Below the pieces are notes generated by a model. That model was not told the DNA's origin. It was given only the letters and a program-made list of their open reading frames with translations, and made no database searches. The position numbers and the translations under genes were made by a program. A stretch of DNA of 64,000 bases, taken from NCBI RefSeq assembly GCF_016892705.1, contig NZ_JAFEMB010000006.1:124001-188000 (forward strand), in the 5' to 3' direction. Origin of the DNA: Microvirga pudoricolor (GTDB lineage: Bacteria > Pseudomonadota > Alphaproteobacteria > Rhizobiales > Beijerinckiaceae). Of the stretch, positions 19,205 through 27,181 are shown piece after piece; the first letter of the stretch is position 1, and each line of letters begins with the position of its first letter.

Positions 19205-20029
19205 ATGTCCGATAACCGCCCCTTCGGCGCCTATGCCCCTTCCGGTCTGGTCCAGCGGATCCTCCAGCGCACCCGCGCCGTCTCGGCCGGCTGGCTCGGC
19301 CGGCGCATGGCCTTCGTGCTGCGGCGCTTCGCGATCCGGTCCCTGAATGGCGCGCCTCTCGACGTCGAGACCTTCGGGGCCCGGATGCGGCTCTATCCCT
19401 ACAACAACGTTTGCGAGAAACGCATCCTCTTCACGCCCCAGTTCTTCGACCCTCAGGAGCTGGCCATCCTGGAGAGCCGCATCCGGGACGGCTTTACCTT
19501 CCTGGACGTGGGCGCGAACGTGGGCGGCTATGCGCTCTTCGTGGCGGCGCGCGCCGGCGCGAGGGCCCGGATCCTCGCCGTGGAGCCGCAGCCCGAGATC
19601 TTCGACCGGCTCACCTTCAACATCAGCCAGAACCCCTTCGGCACCGTGAAGGCCGTGGCGCTCGCCGTGGCCGATAAGGCGGGCGAGCTGACCCTTTTCC
19701 TTGACGAGCGCAACAAGGGCGAATCGAGCGTCAAGATCGTGGGCTCCAGCAATGCCGACGCCATCCGGGTCCCGGCCCTGCCGCTCCTCGATCTCGCCCA
19801 GCAGGAGGGCTTCACCCGTCTCGACGCCGTCAAGCTCGACGTGGAGGGCGCCGAGGACCTGATCCTGGACCCGTTCCTGCGGGACGCCCCGGAATCCATG
19901 CTGCCCTCGCTGTTCATCATCGAGGACGGGCGCGAGCAATGGCAGACGGACCTCGACACCCTGCTGACCGCCAAGGGCTACAAGCTGATCCTCCAGACGC
20001 GCCTCAACCTGCTCTACGAGCGGACGTAG
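19205..20029 (+). CDS. FkbM-family SAM-dependent methyltransferase
   Basis: 274-residue protein. SAM-binding motif I is FLDVGANVGGYALFVAARAG (about residues 98-117), followed by LAVEPQPEIFDRL as motif II and DAVKLDVEGAEDLILDPF, a diagnostic FkbM block. FkbM enzymes O-methylate sugars or macrolides, often in envelope glycans. The N-terminal about 95 residues lack a recognised domain. No glycosyltransferases are adjacent, so the substrate is open. Convergent with the toxin-antitoxin operon. Confidence 0.88.
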   Translation: MSDNRPFGAYAPSGLVQRILQRTRAVSAGWLGRRMAFVLRRFAIRSLNGAPLDVETFGARMRLYPYNNVCEKRILFTPQFFDPQELAILESRIRDGFTFLDVGANVGGYALFVAARAGARARILAVEPQPEIFDRLTFNISQNPFGTVKAVALAVADKAGELTLFLDERNKGESSVKIVGSSNADAIRVPALPLLDLAQQEGFTRLDAVKLDVEGAEDLILDPFLRDAPESMLPSLFIIEDGREQWQTDLDTLLTAKGYKLILQTRLNLLYERT

Positions 20030-20069
20030 TCCGGGAGTTCTGGCGCCAACCCTCAGAAGTCCCTTTGGA

Positions 20070-20474
20070 TTATGCAGAGGATGGCTTCAGTCGCTCCAGG
20101 GCAGCGAGGAGCTCTCTCATGACATCCTCACCGGGTCTTTTCCGCTCACCTTCGATGTCGCTGAGATAACCCTGGGTGATGCTTGCTTCTTCGGCGAGCT
20201 GCTGTTGGCTGATCTTCGCGGTTTTGCGCAGCTCCCGCAGAAGGACCCCGTCGAAATTGCCTGACTCCATGCGGGCCGGGCGACCGGAGAGATCGGTCGC
20301 TATGAGCGTCTCGTCGCCCCGTGCGATCCGCTCCCGCGCCTCTGCGACGATGCGCCTGGTCACGCGGTCTTCGGCCTCCTCATCTCCGAGGCGAGCCAAC
20401 ATGGCATCGTAATCGCGTCGTGGGAGGAGAACGAGTTCCTCACCCCCGTCCGTGGTGATGAATTGCGCTTTCAC
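20070..20474 (-). CDS. Antitoxin: Phd-like N-terminus plus XRE helix-turn-helix
   Basis: 134-residue protein. The N-terminal about 60 residues (QFITTDGGEELVLLPRRDYDAM then an acidic helix) resemble Phd/YefM-type or related antitoxin dimer modules. The C-terminal part from about residue 78 is a XRE/HTH_3 domain (LLRELRKTAKISQQQLAEEA, SITQGYLSDIEGERKRPG). GTG at 20474 is the likely start because GGAGGTTCGG lies just upstream. It begins 14 bp after the toxin stop, so the order is toxin first. It should neutralise the toxin and repress the operon by binding the palindrome at 20734-20769. Confidence 0.85.
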   Translation of the reverse strand: MKAQFITTDGGEELVLLPRRDYDAMLARLGDEEAEDRVTRRIVAEARERIARGDETLIATDLSGRPARMESGNFDGVLLRELRKTAKISQQQLAEEASITQGYLSDIEGERKRPGEDVMRELLAALERLKPSSA

Positions 20475-20487
20475 TCCGAACCTCCCT

Positions 20488-20733
20488 CTAACGGTAAACA
20501 TCGCGGCGGTGTCCGGCCGCCAGAATGGAGATGGTCTCAGTCGTTTCGTCAAAAACGACGCGGTAATCGCCGATCCTCATCCGAAGTCCGAGACCGCCCT
20601 TCATCTGCTTCACGTCGCCCTCGCCTGTCAGGGCATAAATGCGAAGAGCCTCAAGCAGTTGTTCCTGTACGCTCTCCGGAAAGTTCCAGAAGCTCCGAGC
20701 GGCGGCTTTGGTATAGACTAGCGTTTTATTCAC
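20488..20733 (-). CDS. RelE/ParE-superfamily toxin
   Basis: 81-residue protein with the RelE/ParE fold pattern: MNKTLVYTKAAARSFWNFP, a basic middle, and the core LRMRIGDYRVVFDETTETISIL with Arg residues typical of the active face, ending in GHRRDVYR. Family members are ribosome-dependent mRNases (RelE) or gyrase inhibitors (ParE); which applies here is unknown. Start is GTG at 20733, directly abutting the operator palindrome and with no Shine-Dalgarno sequence, so translation may be weak. Confidence 0.88.
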   Translation of the reverse strand: MNKTLVYTKAAARSFWNFPESVQEQLLEALRIYALTGEGDVKQMKGGLGLRMRIGDYRVVFDETTETISILAAGHRRDVYR

Positions 20734-20769
20734 GGCGATAATATCACTAAATATGGCGATATTATCGCC
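20734..20769. promoter_or_regulatory. Operator palindrome of the toxin-antitoxin operon
   Basis: Perfect 12-bp inverted repeat GGCGATAATATC (20734-20745) and GATATTATCGCC (20758-20769) separated by 12 bp, centred about one helical turn apart per arm. It overlaps the proposed -10 element and ends at the toxin start codon, the expected place for autorepression by the XRE antitoxin. Confidence 0.85.
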
Positions 20770-20788
20770 TTAGAAATACGCTCGTCAA
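20761..20788 (-). promoter_or_regulatory. Sigma-70-type promoter of the toxin-antitoxin operon
   Basis: On the minus strand TTGACG (20788-20783) is followed after 16 bp by GATAAT (20766-20761). Both are close to consensus in an otherwise GC-rich genome. Transcription would start about 20 bp before the toxin GTG. The -10 lies inside the operator arm. Confidence 0.75.
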
Positions 20789-20825
20789 ACGACGCGGCTG
20801 TGTCACGGAATTGATCGAAGCGCTA

Positions 20826-21545
20826 TCAACGCGGCGTGACGATCTCCACCGGGTGGTCGATGGCGATCTCCTCGGGCGAAATCCGGCAGGTATAGGCATA
20901 GGATTCAACACCAGCCGCGAGGGCGTGGCGGAAGGCCTTGTCATAGGCCGGGTCGATGTCGCGGGCGACGTCGAAGCGCTCGGCCCGCATCTGGATCACG
21001 TAGACCAGGGCAGCCCGGAAACCGGCCTCCACCATGTCGGCCAGCTCATAAAGGTGCTTGGCGCTGCGGGCGGCGACGCAGTCGGGGAACTCGGCGAAGC
21101 CCGCCTCCCGCATCAGGTGGCAGTTCTTGACCTCCAGGTAGCAGGGCGGCTCGCCGTCGGTCTCCAGCAGGAAGTCGACCCGGCTCGCCCGGCCATACTT
21201 CACCTCGGGCCGCACGCGCTCGTAGCGGGCGAACGGCGCGAGCCTTCCCTCGCGCAGGGCCTCGGCCACCAGGTGATTGGGCCGCGACGTGTTGATGCCG
21301 ATGAGCTGGTGGGGGCCTCCGCCCGCGGGGACGTCCACGAACTCCCAGTTATAGGCGAGCTTGCGCTTCGGGTTCGAGGCCCGGGACAGGAGGACCCGGC
21401 TTCCGGGTTCCTTGAGGCCCATCATGGCGCCGGGATTGGCGCAATGGGCGGTGACGACCTCGCCGGTCGACAACTCGATATCGGCGAGGAAGCGCTTGTA
21501 GCGCTGGATCAGGCGGCCTTCGAGGAGGGGTTCGGAGAAACGCAT
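20826..21545 (-). CDS. sfsA: SfsA, DNA/RNA nuclease-like sugar fermentation stimulation protein
   Basis: 239-residue protein. Conserved motifs are RYKRFLADIELSTGEVVTAHCANPGAM in the OB-like N-terminal part, then RVDFLLET and CYLEVKNCHL, which carry the Asp and Glu-x-Lys of the PD-(D/E)XK-like core. EFPDCVAARSAKHLYEL follows. In E. coli it was named for maltose fermentation, and later work suggests nuclease or nucleic acid binding. ATG at 21545 gives normal length. Longer frames upstream overlap the divergent cinA-like gene. Confidence 0.9.
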   Translation of the reverse strand: MRFSEPLLEGRLIQRYKRFLADIELSTGEVVTAHCANPGAMMGLKEPGSRVLLSRASNPKRKLAYNWEFVDVPAGGGPHQLIGINTSRPNHLVAEALREGRLAPFARYERVRPEVKYGRASRVDFLLETDGEPPCYLEVKNCHLMREAGFAEFPDCVAARSAKHLYELADMVEAGFRAALVYVIQMRAERFDVARDIDPAYDKAFRHALAAGVESYAYTCRISPEEIAIDHPVEIVTPR

Positions 21546-21756
21546 TCGAAAAACGGGATAAATCGGAGCCCCGCCTCCTACCAGAGGATAAGCCCGCCCT
21601 ACAACAGAAGCCTGCTTGAGGATTGCACGCGGGGCGGCTAAAGCCCCTGAAGCCGTTTTCAGTGGTGAAACCGTCTCCAGTTCGCGCCATGCCGCATTCT
21701 TTCGTGGCGAACCGGGTTCCACTTCGCCGGAAAATGCTCCGAAAGGAACCGATCGA

Positions 21757-22503
21757 ATGGCCGCCTCCGTCACAGCCGCGCTCCTGGTCATCGGCGACGA
21801 GATCCTCTCGGGCCGGACCAAGGACAAGAACATCGGCTACATCGCCGAATATCTGACCGGGATCGGCATCGACCTCATGGAGGTGCGGGTGGTGCCCGAC
21901 ATCGAGGCCGAGATCGTGGCGGCGGTCAACACCCTGCGCGAGCGCTACACCTACCTGTTCACGACCGGCGGCATCGGGCCGACCCATGACGACATCACGG
22001 CCGACAGCATCGGCCGCGCTTTCGGGGTCGCGGTCGATCACGATCCCCGCGCCGTGGCGATGCTCAAGGAGCGCTATGGCGAGGGCGAACTGACCGATGC
22101 GCGGCTTCGCATGGCCCGGGTCCCGAAGGGCTCAGACCTGATCGAGAACCCGATCTCCAAGGCGCCTGGCTTCCGTATCGGCAATGTCATCACCATGGCG
22201 GGCGTGCCGTCGATCATGCAGGCGATGCTCGACCTTGTGGCGCCCACGCTCCAGACGGGCGTGCGCATGACGGTCGAGAACGTGGATGCCGGGAGCCTGG
22301 GCGAGGGGATCTACGGCGACGGGCTCGCTGCCATCGCGGCGGCTCATCCCGGGGTCTCCATCGGATCCTACCCGTCCTTCACGGCGACGGGGTTCCGCAA
22401 TCAGATCGTCGTTCGCAGCAAGGATCCGGCCGCGGCCTCGGCGGCGGCGCGGGACGTCGAGGCCCTGGTGGCGCGTCTGACGGCCGACCGCGTTCCTCTC
22501 TAA
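21757..22503 (+). CDS. CinA N-terminal-type (MoaB/MogA-like) molybdopterin-binding domain protein
   Basis: 248-residue protein equivalent to the first domain of CinA. LLVIGDEILSGRTKDKN, LFTTGGIGPTHDDITADS and VPSIMQAMLDLVAP are diagnostic. The C-terminal nicotinamide-nucleotide deamidase domain of full CinA is missing, as usual for this short family. The ATG at 21757 has AAAGGA upstream. The next gene (gpt) starts 24 bp after its stop, so they probably form an operon. Function of short CinA-like proteins is not settled; a pyrophosphatase-like role on NAD-related nucleotides has been shown for some. Confidence 0.88.
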   Translation: MAASVTAALLVIGDEILSGRTKDKNIGYIAEYLTGIGIDLMEVRVVPDIEAEIVAAVNTLRERYTYLFTTGGIGPTHDDITADSIGRAFGVAVDHDPRAVAMLKERYGEGELTDARLRMARVPKGSDLIENPISKAPGFRIGNVITMAGVPSIMQAMLDLVAPTLQTGVRMTVENVDAGSLGEGIYGDGLAAIAAAHPGVSIGSYPSFTATGFRNQIVVRSKDPAAASAAARDVEALVARLTADRVPL

Positions 22504-22527
22504 CCCACCTCGTTCAAGGGCATCCTC

Positions 22528-23034
22528 ATGTCGCCAACCTCTCCGAAAGCCTTTCCGGTCTCCTGGGATCAGTTCCACCGCGATGCCCGCGCGCTCGCCT
22601 GGCGCCTCGCGGCCGCAGGGCCGTTCGAGGCCATCGTGTGCATCACCCGGGGCGGTCTCGTGCCAGCCGCCATCGTGGCTCGCGAGCTGGACGTGCGGCT
22701 GATCGAGAGCGTGTGCATCGCGAGCTATCACGATTACAAGAACCAGGGCGACCTGCAGGTCCTGAAGGACATATCGCCCGCCGTGAAAGCCCTCGGCGAC
22801 GGAGCCGGGAAGGGCGTTCTCGTGATCGACGACCTCACCGATACCGGCAAGACCGCCAAGATCGTGCGCGACATGCTGCCGAACGCTCATTTCGCCGCTG
22901 TCTACGCCAAGCCGTCCGGCCGTCCGATGATCGACACCTTCGTGACGGAAGTCAGCCAGGACACCTGGATCTACTTCCCGTGGGATATGGGCCTGTCCTA
23001 TCAGGCGCCGATTCGGGAAGGGGCGGCGGGCTAA
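22528..23034 (+). CDS. gpt: Xanthine phosphoribosyltransferase
   Basis: 168-residue salvage enzyme that makes XMP (and GMP) from the base and PRPP. The type I PRTase motif [20 protein letters not shown] binds PRPP, with [20 protein letters not shown] as the pyrophosphate loop. The C-terminal hood [15 protein letters not shown] has the Trp and Ile residues of Gpt that stack on the purine. Middle gene of a three-gene same-strand run. Confidence 0.92.
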   Translation: MSPTSPKAFPVSWDQFHRDARALAWRLAAAGPFEAIVCITRGGLVPAAIVARELDVRLIESVCIASYHDYKNQGDLQVLKDISPAVKALGDGAGKGVLVIDDLTDTGKTAKIVRDMLPNAHFAAVYAKPSGRPMIDTFVTEVSQDTWIYFPWDMGLSYQAPIREGAAG

Positions 23035-23055
23035 GGGCCCCGCCGCGTTCCCCCG

Positions 23056-24612
23056 ATGGCCGAACTCGACCTCGCCCGAACCCGCAAGTCCCTGTTCACG
23101 GCGCTCATCGACGCCCGGGACGCTCATGGCCGGGGCAAGGTCGCCCTGGAGGATCCCGAGCGTCAGCCGATCACCTTCGGCCGCCTCGTGCTCGGCGCCC
23201 TCGTGCTCGGCCGCAAGCTTGCGGCCTCGACACAGGGCGGGCGGCCCGTGGGGGTGCTGCTGCCGAACGTCCAGGGCATGGCCGTGACCCTGTTCGGCCT
23301 CAACGCTTTCGGTCGCGTGCCCGCGCTCCTCAACTTCACGGCCGGGATCAAGAACCTAACGGCGGCCTGCGAGGTGGCGGGCCTGTCGACCATCGTGACC
23401 TCGCGCCGCTTCGTCGAGCAGGGCAAGCTCGACGACGTGCTGGCGGCCTTGAGCGAGGGCCGGGAGGTGATCTGGCTCGAAGACGTGCGGAAGTCCATCA
23501 CGAGCATCGACAAGGCCCGCGGCGTCATCGACAGCCTGCTGGCGCGGTGGATCCACCGGAAGGCCGGGATCGGTCCCGACGATACCGCGGTGGTGCTGTT
23601 CACGTCGGGGTCGGAGGGCAAGCCCAAGGCCGTGGCCCTGTCCAACGCCAACCTCGTGGCGAACGCCTATCAGGTCAAAGCCCATGCCGGCGACGTCCTG
23701 CAGCCGGACGACACCTTCTTCAACCCGCTGCCGATGTTCCATTCGTTCGGCCTGACGGCGGGCCTGCTGACGCCGGTTCTCAACGGCATCAAGACGGTCC
23801 TGTATCCGAGCCCGCTCCACTATCGGCAGATCCCGAAGCTCATCGCCGGGACGAACGCCACCATCGTGCTGGCCACCGACACGTTCCTCCAGGGCTATGC
23901 CCGCGCGGCCGGAGAGGGGGACCTCAGAACCGTCCGCTATGTCATCGCCGGCGCCGAGCGCGTGAAGGACGAGACCCGGCGCCTGTGGGAGCGCTACGGC
24001 ACCACGATCCTGGAAGGCTACGGCGCGACGGAGTGCTCGCCCGTGATCGCCGTGAGCCTGCCGCATCGCAACCGGCCTGGCAGCGCCGGGCCTCTGCTGC
24101 CCCTGATCGAAGCGCGCCTCGATCCCGTGGAAGGGATCCACGAGGGCGGACGGCTCGTCGTGCGCGGACCGAACGTGATGAAAGGCTACCTGGATCCGGA
24201 CGGCAGCGGGCGCATCGATCCGCCGGAAGGCGGCTGGTACGACACGGGCGACATCGTCACCCTCGAAGACGGGCTGGTCACCATCCGGGGGCGGGCCAAG
24301 CGCTTTGCCAAGGTCGGAGGCGAGATGATCTCGCTCGCGGCCGTGGAGACCATCGCGCAGGGCCTCTGGCCCGAGGCCAACCACGTGGTGGTGGCTCTGC
24401 CCGATGCCCGCAAGGGCGAACAGGTGGTGCTCATCACCGACAAGCCGGATGCGGACCGGGAGGCGCTTCTGGCCCATGCCCAGGCGCAGGGCTACCCGGA
24501 ATTGTGGGTGCCGAAAGCGATCCTGGTGTCCGGGGTACCCGTCCTCGGCTCCGGAAAGGTCGATTACGCCGCCGCCACCGAGATGGCCCGGCGCTTGCAG
24601 AGCATGCTCTGA
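23056..24612 (+). CDS. Acyl-CoA/acyl-ACP synthetase (AMP-forming), Aas-adenylation-like
   Basis: 518-residue ANL-superfamily ligase. Motif P-loop VVLFTSGSEGKPKAV (about residues 175-189), A5 motif ILEGYGATECSPVIAV, A7 YDTGDIVTLEDG and hinge RAKRFAKVGGEMI. It most resembles the ligase half of Aas (2-acylglycerophosphoethanolamine acyltransferase / acyl-ACP synthetase) in GVLLPNVQG and FHSFGLTAGLLTPVLNG. The acyltransferase half is absent. The A10 lysine lies in GSGKVDYAA. Probably activates a fatty acid. 21 bp after gpt. Confidence 0.85.
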   Translation: MAELDLARTRKSLFTALIDARDAHGRGKVALEDPERQPITFGRLVLGALVLGRKLAASTQGGRPVGVLLPNVQGMAVTLFGLNAFGRVPALLNFTAGIKNLTAACEVAGLSTIVTSRRFVEQGKLDDVLAALSEGREVIWLEDVRKSITSIDKARGVIDSLLARWIHRKAGIGPDDTAVVLFTSGSEGKPKAVALSNANLVANAYQVKAHAGDVLQPDDTFFNPLPMFHSFGLTAGLLTPVLNGIKTVLYPSPLHYRQIPKLIAGTNATIVLATDTFLQGYARAAGEGDLRTVRYVIAGAERVKDETRRLWERYGTTILEGYGATECSPVIAVSLPHRNRPGSAGPLLPLIEARLDPVEGIHEGGRLVVRGPNVMKGYLDPDGSGRIDPPEGGWYDTGDIVTLEDGLVTIRGRAKRFAKVGGEMISLAAVETIAQGLWPEANHVVVALPDARKGEQVVLITDKPDADREALLAHAQAQGYPELWVPKAILVSGVPVLGSGKVDYAAATEMARRLQSML

Positions 24613-24708
24613 CCGGCGTCGTACACGCGATGGTGAATCGCGCGACCGTAACCATTTGGCCATTCGAGCGTTAAAACGGCTGCCCCATCGCGCTGCGAGT
24701 CATCCGGT

Positions 24709-25005
24709 ATGCTGAAAAGTGCCGCCCTGTCCTTGGTCGTCTGCCTGAGTGCCACAGCAGCTGTCGCGCAAGGCCGGCCGAACTCGCTCAACATGACCTG
24801 CGGCCAGGCGCGTCAGCTCGTTCTCTCGCAGGGCGCCGTGGTGATCGGCACGGGACCCAACATCTACGATCGCTTCGTCCGGGACGGCGGCTTCTGCCAG
24901 GTCGGCGAGTACCCGTCGGCGGCTTGGCTGACGACCCGCGACAATCCCCAATGCGTCGTGGGCTTCCGCTGCCGCAGCGGCCCGCCCGACGAATTCGGCG
25001 GCTGA
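24709..25005 (+). CDS. Small secreted four-cysteine protein, conserved hypothetical
   Basis: 98-residue protein with a clear signal peptide (MLKSAALSLVVCLSATAAVAQ, cleavage after AVA). The mature about 78 residues have four Cys (in MTCGQ, GFCQV, PQCVVG and RCRSG), consistent with two disulfides in the periplasm. I do not recognise a named domain. Similar short proteins with the TCGQARQLV motif are widespread in Hyphomicrobiales. 277 bp before the porin on the same strand. Confidence 0.7.
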   Translation: MLKSAALSLVVCLSATAAVAQGRPNSLNMTCGQARQLVLSQGAVVIGTGPNIYDRFVRDGGFCQVGEYPSAAWLTTRDNPQCVVGFRCRSGPPDEFGG

Positions 25006-25124
25006 GTCCCACAATTCGACCGGACCTCGCACGTTCGAGGGACATGCCGTTACGTCAGCAGGGCTGCCGTTTATTAAGAACCTCTAAAAACTGCTGTTGC
25101 GCTTTTGTGACAGGGATTGGGAGA

Positions 25125-25138
25125 GTGTATCAATACAC
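25125..25138. promoter_or_regulatory. Short palindrome upstream of porin
   Basis: GTGTATCAATACAC, two perfect 6-bp arms with a two-base spacer, about 145 bp before the porin ATG in a 277-bp region with no gene. Symmetry and position suit a regulator binding site. No known regulator consensus is recognised with confidence. Confidence 0.4.
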
Positions 25139-25282
25139 CCTGGGTTGCCTCGTTTTTGTGCAGATTGCCCGCCGAACGATCTTCGCCCGAATTGCTCCGT
25201 CCACGGGCAGGAGTATGGTTGGCATCGCACAAGGAGATCAGGGGGGCTGATCTTCTCACCCAGTGATTTTCGGAGATTTCCC

Positions 25283-26596
25283 ATGAAGCTCGTCAAGAGC
25301 CTGCTGCTCGGCTCGGCTGCCGGTCTCGCCGCCTTTGCGGGCGCCCAGGCGGCCGACCTTCCGGTCAAGAAGGCCGCGCCCGTTGAATACGTCCGGGTCT
25401 GTTCGACCTACGGCTCGGGCTTCTTCTACATCCCCGGCACGGATACCTGCCTGCGGGTCTCGGGCCGCGTACGCGCCGATTACCTGTTCAACTCGCCGCT
25501 GACCCGCGCATCCGACGCCGTCGGATTCCGGGCCCGTGGCCGCATCCAGCTCGACGCCCGCACGAACACGGCCTACGGCCTGCTCCGCTCGGTGGTCCGC
25601 ATGGAAATCACCCGCGATTCCGGCACGCCCTTCGGCCGCACCGGCGCCATCGGCCAGTCGCCCAACATCGATCAGGCCTTCGTGCAGTTCGGCGGCCTGA
25701 CCGCCGGTCGCGTGGAATCGTTCTTCTCCAACACCGACCTGCCGACCCAGCATATGGGCACCCTGCGCTTCGACGACGCCCCGAACGTGAACCTGTTCGC
25801 CTACACCTTCACGTTCGGCAACGGTTTCTCGGCCACGGTCTCGGTGGAAGACGGTCTCGACCGCCGCTACAACGACGCTACGTTCGATGATGCCGCGGCT
25901 TTCGCGTATGGCGGCCAGCGCATCCCCGACGTGGTCGGCAACATCAAGTATTCTGGCACCTGGGGCACGGCTCAGCTTTCCGGCGCCCTGCACCAGCTTC
26001 GCGCCGCAACGCCTTACACGGCCTTCGGCTTCGCGGATTATCCCGACACGGAGTACGGCTTCGCGGTCGCCTTCGCGGGCAGCGTGAACCTGCCTCAGAT
26101 CGCCGAGGGTGACGCGCTCTGGTTCGCCGCCACCTACGCCGACGGCGCCCTGGGCTACCTCAGCGGCGGCAACGACGTGCTGAACACCAACCCGAACACC
26201 GCCCTGGGCGGCACCGGCCTTCTGGGCTTCACGGACGCTTACGTCGATCCGCTGACGGGCGACATCAAGCGCGGCCGCGGCTGGGCTCTCGCCGGCGGCT
26301 TCACGCACTACTTCACCCCCGAAGTGCGCGCCAGCCTCTTCGGTTCGTACCTTCGCGTGAACTATTCCGGCGCCGCCAACGCTCTGACCGCGACGGGCTA
26401 CAACGGTTTCGTGGACTTCAACGAGTGGCGCCTGGGCGGCAACGTCTTCTGGCAGCCGGTGAGCGGCCTCGACATCGGCGTGGAGGCGATCTACGTCAAG
26501 CTCGACGCCCGCAACCGCTTCGTTCTGCCCACGGGCAGCGCCTACAACGACGACCATGCCTGGGAAGGCCGTCTGCGCGTCCAGCGCGACTTCTGA
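25283..26596 (+). CDS. Outer-membrane porin (Porin_2 family)
   Basis: 437-residue precursor. Signal peptide MKLVKSLLLGSAAGLAAFAGAQA is followed by ADLPVKKAAPVEYVRVCSTYGSGFFY, the hallmark start of rhizobial Porin_2 proteins. The conserved disulfide pair is VCSTYG and TCLRVSGRVRAD. The rest alternates short amphipathic beta strands and ends in Phe (VQRDF), as outer-membrane proteins do. ATG at 25283 begins the signal peptide; the frame extends upstream without sense. A terminator follows at 26622. Confidence 0.92.
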   Translation: MKLVKSLLLGSAAGLAAFAGAQAADLPVKKAAPVEYVRVCSTYGSGFFYIPGTDTCLRVSGRVRADYLFNSPLTRASDAVGFRARGRIQLDARTNTAYGLLRSVVRMEITRDSGTPFGRTGAIGQSPNIDQAFVQFGGLTAGRVESFFSNTDLPTQHMGTLRFDDAPNVNLFAYTFTFGNGFSATVSVEDGLDRRYNDATFDDAAAFAYGGQRIPDVVGNIKYSGTWGTAQLSGALHQLRAATPYTAFGFADYPDTEYGFAVAFAGSVNLPQIAEGDALWFAATYADGALGYLSGGNDVLNTNPNTALGGTGLLGFTDAYVDPLTGDIKRGRGWALAGGFTHYFTPEVRASLFGSYLRVNYSGAANALTATGYNGFVDFNEWRLGGNVFWQPVSGLDIGVEAIYVKLDARNRFVLPTGSAYNDDHAWEGRLRVQRDF

Positions 26597-26621
26597 TCCC
26601 GCCGCCTGATCCGATCGTGAA

Positions 26622-26649
26622 GGCCCCGGTGGAAACACTGGGGCCTTTT
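26622..26649 (+). terminator. Intrinsic terminator of porin
   Basis: GGCCCCGGT (26622-26630) pairs with ACTGGGGCC (26637-26645) through nine pairs including one G-T, with a six-base loop, followed by TTTT. It is 25 bp after the porin stop. Confidence 0.85.
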
Positions 26650-26697
26650 GCCGTTGAAGCTGTGTTCCCGCACCGGGAGCACCTTGGGAGCATTCGG

Positions 26698-27144
26698 ATG
26701 GTCCGACGGCGGGTCACGGTGGTTCTGCGCGCGATGGCCAGCGCAGCGGCGGCCGCTGTCATGGTGGGAGGCGTATCGATGAGTGCAGGGGCGCAGGGCG
26801 GCGATCCGCTCTCATCCTATCTCTGGCAGAAGCGGATTCTTCTGGTCTTCGCGCCGGGTGCGTCCGATCCGCAGCTTCGGGAACAGCGGCGGATCGTAGC
26901 CGCCGCGGACGGCGCGGCGCGCGACCGCGACCTCGTGGTGATCGAAGTGACCGGCACCGGCCCCGGCGACGTGGATCTGCGGCGTCGGTTCGCGCCCGGA
27001 GCCGGGGGATTCCGGGCCGTGCTCATCGGCAAGGATGGCGGCGCGAAGCTGTCGTCGGACACGCCGCTCGCGGCCGAGCGCTGGATCGAGACCATCGACG
27101 CCATGCCCATGCGCCGGCAGGAGCAGCGCCGGCAGGGCAGTTGA
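26698..27144 (+). CDS. DUF4174 domain protein, secreted
   Basis: 148-residue protein with a long signal-like N-terminus (to about residue 33, ending MSAGAQG). The core LSSYLWQKRILLVFAPGASDPQLREQRRI and RDRDLVVIEVTG is a DUF4174 thioredoxin-like-fold domain without the CxxC pair. The ligand and role are unknown. A sibling start at Met13 is possible. Downstream gene begins 37 bp later on the same strand. Confidence 0.75.
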   Translation: MVRRRVTVVLRAMASAAAAAVMVGGVSMSAGAQGGDPLSSYLWQKRILLVFAPGASDPQLREQRRIVAAADGAARDRDLVVIEVTGTGPGDVDLRRRFAPGAGGFRAVLIGKDGGAKLSSDTPLAAERWIETIDAMPMRRQEQRRQGS

Positions 27145-27181
27145 GCTTCATGAAAAGCTTAAGCACTTGCGGCTATCAAGG

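Noticed and set aside
24626..24642. Hairpin CGCGAT/ATCGCG after the acyl ligase
   Set aside because: Only six pairs and no T-tract; too weak to call a terminator.
22638..24674. A 678-codon plus-strand frame over gpt and the acyl ligase
   Set aside because: Arg/Pro/Gly-rich shadow with no domain; the overlapping frames encode clear Gpt and ANL ligase motifs.
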